From Mycobacteriaceae bacterium (GTDB lineage Bacteria > Pseudomonadota > Gammaproteobacteria > Burkholderiales > Burkholderiaceae_D): a stretch of 40,604 bases of DNA. Position 1 is the stretch's first letter. Every line of letters starts with the position of its first letter. The notes under the pieces were generated by a model that was given only the letters and a program-made list of their open reading frames with translations, made no database searches and was not told the origin of the DNA. The position numbers were made by a program, and so were the translations under genes. The stretch covers positions 1 to 40,604 of the forward strand of contig CAJCHO010000116.1 of NCBI GenBank assembly GCA_903970145.1, read 5' to 3'. Below, piece after piece: positions 1 to 4,411 of the stretch.

Positions 1-59
1 CCGTCCGACTTGCGCCCCACCAGCAGCGGCCTTGATAACTCTGAGTGACCCTCTGACAT
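1..59 (-). CDS. Start of IS66-type accessory protein OrfA/TnpA (partial)
   Basis: The minus strand from 59 reads MSEGHSELSRPLLVGRKSDG and continues past the window edge. The VGRKSDG stretch near residue 14 resembles the N-terminus of IS66 OrfA, a small helix-turn-helix-type protein encoded first in the IS66 operon. Only 19 full codons are visible, so the call depends on the adjacent IS end. The start codon sits two bases after a 12-bp hairpin and has no clear ribosome binding site, which would favour weak translation. Confidence 0.4.
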   Translation of the reverse strand, partial: MSEGHSELSRPLLVGRKSD

Positions 60-60
60 A

Positions 61-89
61 CGTGCCCACGTTGATTGAACGTGGGCACG
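61..89 (-). repeat. Perfect 12-bp hairpin before the transposon start codon
   Basis: CGTGCCCACGTT (61-72) and its exact complement AACGTGGGCACG (78-89) enclose a five-base loop. There is no T-run on either side, so it is not a classical terminator. It lies directly upstream of the putative IS66 OrfA ATG (59 on the minus strand) and could restrict translation or block transcription entering from outside. Confidence 0.6.
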
Positions 90-287
90 ATGATTCTCCA
101 CTTACCTACCGAATACTAGACGTGGTTTACTGACCGCTTACTCACCGTGGCCACTCGCAATACCAAGGACTTTGCGAAATTTCCTGTCTCGGTATTCGAC
201 CCGTTCAGTCCCAAGTAGGGTCATGAACAGCTGCCTGTAGATTCTGAGCAGCGACCTGATCGAAATTGGAAAGCTTCGGAATTTCTC

Positions 288-769
288 TCACTGGGACAGA
301 CTCGCGTGCCAGGGAACCACCGCGACCTTTTCCACAATCGGTGTGATTTGCACCCTCTCTTTCGATACCTGCACAACCGAGATCTCGTCGACCTGAACAG
401 GATGTCCGCTGAACGCGCTTAGCCAGCGAAGCGGATTCGAGAATGAATTGAAGCACTTTCGCATGACGCCGACGTCGGAATCACCTGTGGTTGACTCACA
501 AAGAATTTCGTCGGCGCTCGCAAGCACCTTTCCGGCCCGCTCTCCAGGTTCCTGCCCCAAACGAAGTACTTCAGAGTATTTGCGATTTCGACGGGCGCGG
601 CTGCAGAGGCTTCGCTGACTCTGCCACTTTCCGTGTTCAGGGAGAAGAACCTTGTAGCGTGGTACTCGGGCGTTTGGCTCGAACCTTCCGTCAGGGTCAC
701 GCGTACCTCGACTGCCGACACATTCCCTGAGAATATGGCGACCACCAGAATAGTTAGCAATGTCCGCAT
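288..769 (-). pseudogene. Frameshifted small secreted protein, unknown function
   Basis: Reading starts at ATG 769 on the minus strand and begins MRTLLTILVVAIFSGNVSA, a convincing Sec signal peptide with an Ala-x-Ala-like cleavage site. About 75 residues of ordinary-looking protein follow. At about 520-545 the plausible coding passes into a second minus frame (protein-like text ending ITPIVEKVAVVPWHASLSQ, stop at 288), so one indel seems to have split a roughly 160-residue gene. I do not recognise the family. The gene lies between the IS66 end and the first tRNA-Cys repeat and may be the cargo of an older cassette whose far boundary the IS destroyed. It could also be chance reading frames. 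Confidence 0.35.
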
Positions 770-831
770 TCCACATTTCCTGTGGTGTGTGGCGATTCCC
801 TTAGGATTCTTCTTTTGGAGTGTGAAGTTCA

Positions 832-881
832 TGGAGGCGGGGGTCGGAATCGAACCGGCGTACACGGCTTTGCAGGCGTTG
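832..881 (-). repeat. tRNA-Cys 3'-half direct repeat 1 (putative att site)
   Basis: Positions 832-877 are identical to the 3' half of the intact tRNA-Cys (CCA end through the anticodon loop). The sequence then reads GTTG, as in repeats 2 and 3, with one base missing from the GGCC of the anticodon stem. The fragment lacks the 5' half and cannot make a tRNA. It is the outermost recognised copy and separates the degraded secreted-protein segment from the RHH/ParE cassette. Confidence 0.85.
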
Positions 882-1002
882 AACGCGATTATTCTTCCGC
901 ATTTTCATAGGCTTGCGGCACGGCTAGACGTACCACTCCAGAAACCACTCTCGCAAATACCGAATTGCGCAAGACCCCGGGGGGGTGCTGCCATGCCTGA
1001 TA

Positions 1003-1018
1003 TAGCACATATGTGCTA
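1003..1018. promoter_or_regulatory. Perfect 16-bp palindrome, likely antitoxin operator
   Basis: TAGCACATATGTGCTA is a perfect inverted repeat 39 bases before the ATG of the RHH antitoxin. RHH antitoxins bind short palindromes in their own promoters, so this is probably the autoregulatory operator. It overlaps the A+T-rich part of the likely promoter. Confidence 0.7.
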
Positions 1019-1057
1019 CAGTTAGCTACTTGCGAGATCGATCAAGGAGATTGACAC

Positions 1058-1342
1058 ATGTCTACCACGACAATTCGAATCGATGACGAGCTGCGGCAGC
1101 GCGTCGCGAGTGCCGCAGAGCGCGCTGGAAAGAGCCCGCATGCGTTCATCGTTGAGGCGATTGCTGCCACCGTAAGCGAGTCTGAGCTGCGCGAGGAGTT
1201 CTATCGCATGGGAAGCGAACGCTGGGAAAAGATTTCGGCCGGTGGTAGGACTGTCGCGATGCAAGACATGCGCAATTACGTGACTGCGCGTGCTCAAGGA
1301 AAGAACCCGGCGAAACCAAAATCGCGGAAGCACGGGACTTGA
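1058..1342 (+). CDS. Ribbon-helix-helix (CopG/ParD-type) antitoxin
   Basis: A 94-residue protein. Its N-terminus (STTTIRIDDELRQRVASAAE) is a typical ribbon-helix-helix strand and first helix, followed by a turn (GKSPHAF) and second helix to about residue 40. The remaining half is charged and basic at the end, as expected for a toxin-wrapping tail. The family dimerises to bind DNA and neutralises the partner toxin by direct contact. AAGGAG lies about 8 bases before the ATG. The stop overlaps the start of the ParE-like toxin by four bases (TTGA), so the two genes are translationally coupled. Control is probably by binding the 1003-1018 palindrome. Confidence 0.88.
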   Translation: MSTTTIRIDDELRQRVASAAERAGKSPHAFIVEAIAATVSESELREEFYRMGSERWEKISAGGRTVAMQDMRNYVTARAQGKNPAKPKSRKHGT

Positions 1343-1647
1343 AGTTGCATGATGCTGCAATCGAATTCGCCCCGGAAGTTCAGAACGACTTCGATCGAAT
1401 CGTCGACTTCGTGGACTCGCACAATCCGGGCTCAGCGATGGAGCGAGTCTCAGAAATACTCAACGCCATTCAAATTCTCGCAACGAGCCCGCTTATCGGG
1501 CGGCCAATCTCGCCCGGTCGGCGCGAGCTAATCATCGGACGCGGTGCGCGCGGATACGTCGTGCTCTACCAGTTCGTCGAGCCGTTGGACCTGGTGTTCG
1601 TCCTCGCGATCCGGAGTCAGCGCGAATCGGGATACAAACATCCTTAG
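1339..1647 (+). CDS. ParE/RelE-superfamily toxin
   Basis: A 102-residue protein starting at TTG 1339, which overlaps the antitoxin stop. The N-terminal helices (FAPEVQNDFDRIVDFV), the GRPISPGRREL segment, and the strand pair GYVVLYQF ... VFVLAIRSQRESGY match the ParE/RelE fold, with basic residues before the strands and the usual R-x-x-R/E-x-G-Y ending. ParE members inhibit DNA gyrase and RelE members cut ribosome-bound mRNA; the sequence favours ParE but does not prove the target. The gene ends 28 bases before tRNA-Cys repeat 2, so the module fills its cassette. Confidence 0.87.
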   Translation: MKLHDAAIEFAPEVQNDFDRIVDFVDSHNPGSAMERVSEILNAIQILATSPLIGRPISPGRRELIIGRGARGYVVLYQFVEPLDLVFVLAIRSQRESGYKHP

Positions 1648-1675
1648 AGTTGACGCCTGTCGTTACGCAGTGATT

Positions 1676-1726
1676 TGGAGGCGGAGGTCGGAATCGAACC
1701 GGCGTACATGGCTTTGCAGGCCGTTG
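1676..1726 (-). repeat. tRNA-Cys 3'-half direct repeat 2 (putative att site)
   Basis: The sequence from the CCA end to the anticodon stem copies tRNA-Cys with two transitions (GGAGGT for GGGGGT, ACATGG for ACACGG) and ends CCGTTG. It is the most diverged copy and marks the boundary between the RHH/ParE and AbrB/PIN cassettes. Confidence 0.85.
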
Positions 1727-1815
1727 TCGAAAGAATATCCGCCAAATAATCAATCACTTGCAGACACCCGCCACCAACTGTCATCTTGCGCAATCCTTGC
1801 GAGATTGAGGAGACA

Positions 1816-1830
1816 GCTTACCAGGTAAGC
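1816..1830. promoter_or_regulatory. Perfect palindrome upstream of AbrB antitoxin, likely operator
   Basis: GCTTACC-A-GGTAAGC is a perfect 7-bp inverted repeat with a one-base centre, 37 bases before the antitoxin ATG at 1868. AbrB/MazE-fold antitoxins regulate their own operons by binding such palindromes, so this is the best operator candidate. GATATAC just after it (1831-1837) could be a -10 element. Confidence 0.65.
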
Positions 1831-1867
1831 GATATACTTCCAGGAGTGAATATTGAGGAGCAAGCCC

Positions 1868-2122
1868 ATGGCTGCTGCAACGCTTACCGAAAAGGGTCAG
1901 GTCGTCATCCCGGCAGAGATTCGGGCTCGGTACGAATTGACCCCTGGGACTCAGGTGGAGTTCGTCGATGAAGGTGGGTCGATTCGTCTGCGAATTCGGA
2001 GAAAGATTGTTCCGTCAGACCCGAATGCCGGTTACGGAATGTTGAAGGCAAGGCAGCCCGCGAACGGCGAGCCGACCCGGCGCCTCTCGGATTTCGATGC
2101 CGCCTCTCTGCTAAAGCGATAG
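1868..2122 (+). CDS. AbrB/MazE-type (SpoVT-AbrB) antitoxin, VapB-like
   Basis: An 84-residue protein. Residues 1-45 form the swapped-hairpin AbrB DNA-binding domain: TLTEKGQVVIPAEIRARYEL followed by TPGTQVEFVDEGGSIRLRI. The C-terminal half, ending TRRLSDFDAASLLKR, is the expected toxin-binding tail. ATG 1868 is chosen because GAGGAG lies seven bases before it; an in-frame TTG at 1853 overlaps that site. It is followed 12 bases later by a PIN toxin, giving a VapBC-like pair. Confidence 0.88.
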   Translation: MAAATLTEKGQVVIPAEIRARYELTPGTQVEFVDEGGSIRLRIRRKIVPSDPNAGYGMLKARQPANGEPTRRLSDFDAASLLKR

Positions 2123-2134
2123 GCGGAGCTCCGC

Positions 2135-2551
2135 GTGATTGCCCTTGATACGAATGTCCTCGCCCGATTCTACTGCGAGGACCCCAACGACCCCGAAGCC
2201 GAGCGGCAGCGACCCATTGCGCGCGCCATCCTGCTTGATTCACCGGCCGTATTTATTCCGCTGACGGTCGTCCTGGAATTTGAGTGGGTTCTTCGCGGAT
2301 TCTATGGATTCGGGGCAAATGAGACCGCGGACGCACTCGACCATCTGCTTGGAATGGCGCATGTGACAGTCGAGAGATGGGAAGCAGTAAAGGATGCAGT
2401 CGGCCTGCATCGCCAACGCCTCGACTTTGCCGATGCCCTCCACCTCTCGTGCAGCGCAAATTGCGAGCGATTCTACAGCTTCGACGATCGTAAGTTTGTC
2501 CGTCGCGCCCGACGTTTGAATTTGGCGCCCGAGGTAACCCTTGCACGTTAG
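2135..2551 (+). CDS. PIN-domain ribonuclease toxin (VapC family)
   Basis: A 138-residue protein starting at GTG 2135, preceded by GGCGGAG. It opens with the PIN signature IALDTNVLARF (acidic Asp near residue 5), has a central Glu in the FEWVLRGFYG helix (about 47-50), and carries the LDFADALHLS motif with its acidic residue near 101, then SFDDRKF with further Asp. These are the Mg-binding residues of VapC endoribonucleases, which cut specific RNAs such as tRNAs. Size and motif order are normal. About 200 bases of non-coding DNA separate its stop from repeat 3. Confidence 0.9.
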   Translation: MIALDTNVLARFYCEDPNDPEAERQRPIARAILLDSPAVFIPLTVVLEFEWVLRGFYGFGANETADALDHLLGMAHVTVERWEAVKDAVGLHRQRLDFADALHLSCSANCERFYSFDDRKFVRRARRLNLAPEVTLAR

Positions 2552-2750
2552 AGCGGCGTTGCTTGTTGTCGCATTGGGACTTTAGGGTGACGTCGCACTT
2601 GCTCGTGATTTGTGCCCACCCGAGTTGGCCAAGTTTGCCGAAGGGTGAACAAGAGGCGGCCGGGAAGTAAACGTAGGCTGCACAGCGGCAGGGCCAAAGA
2701 GCTCGACGATGGCGCGTGTTGCTCAACAATCACCATCGCTCTTGAATTCG

Positions 2751-2801
2751 TGGAGGCGGGGGTCGGAATCGAACCGGCGTACACGGCTTTGCAGGCCGTT
2801 G
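2751..2801 (-). repeat. tRNA-Cys 3'-half direct repeat 3 (putative att site)
   Basis: Positions 2751-2798 match the intact tRNA-Cys exactly for 48 bases, then read TTG instead of the tRNA CTG. It separates the AbrB/PIN and DUF433/DUF5615 cassettes and is the least diverged copy, consistent with the most recent integration being nearest the tRNA. Confidence 0.87.
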
Positions 2802-3031
2802 AATTTCTGAAATATGGCCTACTTTCAAGGACTTATGTGGCAAAAATTGCTACCATTCCTAGTGCCATTCTTCTCAACCTCGTGGTCTCCCCGGAAACAG
2901 CGGCTACCGCTGAGACTCGACGGCACGGGTCAAAGCGACGCAATGCGCAGAGCTGCGCTTACAGTTCGCCACCCGCTTCGCCCTTGCGGTACTCTCTCTC
3001 GTGCAGGTTATGTTTCGTCCAAGGAACGAGC
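2802..3031 (+). promoter_or_regulatory. Non-coding leader of the third cassette
   Basis: These 230 bases between repeat 3 and the DUF433 antitoxin hold no convincing gene. The first part is A+T-rich. An inverted repeat CAGCGG-CTA-CCGCTG lies at 2898-2912 and may be an operator or part of a transcript fold. A frame running through from 2612 reads across the tRNA fragment and is not credible as protein. Confidence 0.35.
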
Positions 3032-3250
3032 ATGGAAAGAGCACTAGTCAGTCGAGACCCCGAGATTATGAGCGGCGCCCTGTGCTTTTCGGGAACGCGT
3101 GTGCTCGTCCAATCGCTTTTCGATTACCTTGAAGGAAGTTCCACCCTCGAGGATTTCCTTGACGACTTTCCCTCGGTAAGTCGCGAATCTGCGGTGGCCG
3201 TGCTCGAGCAAGCCCGCGAGCACATATTCGCCGATGCGACTCCTCCTTGA
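3032..3250 (+). CDS. DUF433-type antitoxin
   Basis: A 72-residue protein. The pattern VSRDPEIMSGALCFSGTRVLVQSLFDYLEGSSTLEDFLDDFPSVSRESAVAVLEQ is the DUF433 signature: a Gly-x-x-x-Phe/Ile-x-Gly-Thr-Arg-Val turn, then a short winged-helix-like segment ending in a regularly spaced helix. DUF433 proteins are partners of DUF5615 PIN-like toxins. ATG 3032 is preceded by AAGGAACGAG. The 3' end overlaps the toxin start by 17 bases, indicating coupled translation. Confidence 0.85.
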   Translation: MERALVSRDPEIMSGALCFSGTRVLVQSLFDYLEGSSTLEDFLDDFPSVSRESAVAVLEQAREHIFADATPP

Positions 3251-3560
3251 CGAGTCACTTCCGAAGTCGTTGCGCGAGTCCCTGGTAGGACACACCGTCT
3301 CGACAGTCGTCAAGATGGGGTGGAGTGGAACCAAGAACGGCGCGCTCCTGGCTTTAGCTTCGGCGCACTTCGACGTGTTCTTGACAGCCGACCAGAATCT
3401 CCAGCACCAGCAGAACGTCCAAGCGCTTCCCGTAGCCGTCGCTGTGCTTTGCGCGAAATCGAACGAATTGGTGAACCTACTACCACTCGTACCCGTGTTG
3501 TGTGCCAAGCTTGAAAGTCTCACACCGAAGTCCCTCGTCCGAATCGAGCACAGCGCTTGA
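3234..3560 (+). CDS. DUF5615 PIN-like toxin
   Basis: A 108-residue protein beginning MRLLLDESLPKSLRESLVGH, the hallmark of DUF5615 (Mut7-C-like PIN) proteins. The first acidic residue lies in LLLDE, and a second acidic patch, FLTADQNLQHQQN near residues 48-60, matches the family's T-x-D-x-x-F/L motif. Such proteins pair with DUF433 antitoxins and are predicted RNases; no target can be read from the sequence. The 17-base overlap with the antitoxin and the ending 313 bases before the tRNA are consistent with a complete module. Confidence 0.83.
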   Translation: MRLLLDESLPKSLRESLVGHTVSTVVKMGWSGTKNGALLALASAHFDVFLTADQNLQHQQNVQALPVAVAVLCAKSNELVNLLPLVPVLCAKLESLTPKSLVRIEHSA

Positions 3561-3569
3561 GCCTCATCC

Positions 3570-3782
3570 ATGACTCGAACGAGAAAGCTTCAATTCGGCA
3601 TAGCCATCTTATTTTGTGTCGCGCTGGTCTTACTTTGGCCGGGCTATTGCAGTTGTTCACTGTGCTCAGCCAATGGCAACGCACCGCCTCCCTGCAAATG
3701 TACGTCGGTGATTGCACACTGGTGGACCATGTCTTCCGACGCATCGAACCCGTCTGGACGAATTGCCGCCGCACCGAGCTAG
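3570..3782 (+). CDS. Possible small Cys-rich membrane protein, doubtful
   Basis: A 70-residue frame starts 7 bases after the DUF5615 toxin. It has a basic N-terminus, a hydrophobic stretch (FGIAILFCVALVLLWPG, about residues 9-25) and then a Cys-rich segment (CSCSLCSANG). There is no good ribosome binding site and I do not recognise a family. It could be extra cargo of the third cassette or a chance frame. The rest of 3561-3872 shows no other gene. Confidence 0.2.
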   Translation: MTRTRKLQFGIAILFCVALVLLWPGYCSCSLCSANGNAPPPCKCTSVIAHWWTMSSDASNPSGRIAAAPS

Positions 3783-3872
3783 GCAGCTGCGAGTACTAGT
3801 AGCTGCACTGGGATGAAATGACTTCAACACGCAGCGCATTGGGGACACTTCGCTGACGCTTTGACTAGTAAT

Positions 3873-3946
3873 TGGAGGCGGGGGTCGGAATCGAACCGGC
3901 GTACACGGCTTTGCAGGCCGCTGCATGACCACTCTGCCACCCCGCC
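3873..3946 (-). tRNA. tRNA-Cys (GCA)
   Basis: The minus strand gives a 74-base cloverleaf. The acceptor stem is GGCGGGG/CCCCGCC, the anticodon loop is CTGCAAA (anticodon GCA), the T arm contains GGTTCGAATCC, the discriminator is T, and CCA is encoded. The gene is intact. Its 3' half is repeated three times downstream (832, 1676, 2751), so it is the integration site of the cassette array. It lies 133 bases downstream of tRNA-Gly and is separated from it by a terminator. Confidence 0.97.
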
Positions 3947-3975
3947 TTGGGGTCAATCAGCAATCGTGCGCGCAC

Positions 3976-3981
3976 ATTGTA
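3976..3981 (-). promoter_or_regulatory. Possible -10 box for tRNA-Cys
   Basis: On the minus strand TACAAT is followed by the G+C-rich stretch GTGCGCGCAC about 30 bases before the tRNA 5' end, as in stable-RNA promoters with a stringent discriminator. No good -35 box sits at the right distance. Because a terminator lies between tRNA-Gly and tRNA-Cys, a separate promoter is plausible but weakly supported. Confidence 0.35.
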
Positions 3982-4035
3982 GCCATGCCAGGAGATCTGC
4001 GCTGGCGGCACTGAGATGCAATTGCGGCAATCAAA

Positions 4036-4070
4036 CAAAAAGGGAAGCCTGTCGTCACACAAGGCCTCCC
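4036..4070 (-). terminator. Rho-independent terminator after tRNA-Gly
   Basis: On the minus strand GGGAGGCCT (4070-4062) pairs with AGGCTTCCC (4050-4042), nine pairs with one G-T wobble, followed by TTTTTG. It begins ten bases after the tRNA-Gly CCA end and therefore separates tRNA-Gly transcription from tRNA-Cys. Confidence 0.8.
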
Positions 4071-4079
4071 CTTGGAAGT

Positions 4080-4155
4080 TGGAGCGGGAAACGAGTCTCG
4101 AACTCGCGACCTCAACCTTGGCAAGGTTGCGCTCTACCAACTGAGCTATTCCCGC
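4080..4155 (-). tRNA. tRNA-Gly (GCC)
   Basis: The minus strand gives a 76-base cloverleaf: acceptor GCGGGAA/TTCCCGC, D arm GCTCAGTTGGTAGAGC, anticodon loop TTGCCAA (anticodon GCC), T arm with GAGTTCGAGACTC, and encoded CCA. It has a strong upstream promoter and a terminator directly after. Unlike tRNA-Cys it shows no partial copies in the window. Confidence 0.97.
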
Positions 4156-4174
4156 GTCGCGACACAAGGGCGAA

Positions 4175-4202
4175 ATTATAGCGTCTGGCGTAACTCTGTC
4201 AA
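4175..4202 (-). promoter_or_regulatory. Sigma-70 promoter of tRNA-Gly
   Basis: On the minus strand a consensus TTGACA (4202-4197) and a consensus TATAAT (4180-4175) are separated by 16 bases, about 20 bases upstream of the tRNA-Gly 5' end. Both hexamers are perfect, as expected for a highly expressed stable RNA. Confidence 0.85.
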
Positions 4203-4411
4203 CTCGACTGTCACGTCAATGCGCTAGAGTGGGCGTCAGCTAAGCGCAAATCGATTGGGAATTACATCGATTCCATGCATCAATGCGTGCACGGTTGGGA
4301 TATGCGGGCACCCCTGAGTGGCGTCGCGGATGCCGGATTGAATCATACTGGCGGCCGCGCCGGCGAGAGATTACGGGTCCGGCGTTAGAATCCCACAGAA
4401 GCCTTCTTTGC

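Larger units (their letters stand above)
1..141 (-). mobile_element. End of an IS66-family-like insertion sequence (partial)
   Basis: Read on the minus strand, position 141 begins GTAAGCGGTCAGTAAACCAC. This resembles the GTAA-starting terminal inverted repeats of IS66-family elements. About 80 bases further in, an ATG at 59 opens a reading frame that runs off the window and begins like IS66 OrfA proteins. A strong hairpin (61-89) lies between the end and this start. IS66 elements usually make 8-bp target duplications; the flank at 142-149 (TCACCGTG) would be one copy, and the other would lie outside the window. The family call rests on memory of the family's ends, not on a search. Confidence 0.5.
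832..3946. mobile_element. Tandem array of three tRNA-Cys-flanked toxin-antitoxin cassettes
   Basis: Copies of the tRNA-Cys 3' half start at 832, 1676 and 2751, and the intact gene ends at 3873. They divide this stretch into units of 844, 1075 and 1122 bases. Each unit holds one two-gene module transcribed on the plus strand, toward and opposite to the tRNA. The modules are RHH/ParE (1058-1647), AbrB/PIN (1868-2551) and DUF433/DUF5615 (3032-3560). Copies 1 and 3 match the tRNA exactly over 46 and 48 bases; copy 2 has two mismatches. All three then show GTTG on the cassette side where the tRNA has GCTG. No integrase lies inside, so mobility would need a recombinase in trans. This matches serial site-specific integration at one tRNA gene. 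Confidence 0.8.

Noticed and set aside
419..865. Open frames beginning MYAGSIPTPAS on the minus strand (also at 2548-2784 and near 3865-3950)
   Set aside because: This peptide is the translation of the tRNA-Cys 3' half. The starts are artefacts of the repeats; only the part from 769 at the first site looks protein-like.
832..2801. CRISPR array
   Set aside because: Only three partial repeats plus the tRNA gene, with spacers of about 800-1070 bases that encode proteins.
2612..3031. N-terminal extension of the DUF433 protein
   Set aside because: It reads through tRNA-Cys repeat 3 and low-quality sequence. The ATG at 3032 with AAGGAACGAG before it fits the family length.
2814..3047. 77-residue frame after repeat 3
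   Set aside because: Only its first part is hydrophobic; the rest is Arg-rich and overlaps the cassette leader and antitoxin start, with no ribosome binding site.
832..3946. Classical integron attC array
   Set aside because: The repeats are tRNA-Cys 3' halves with no attC-type R/L boxes, and no intI-like gene is present in the window. The similarity is only in layout.
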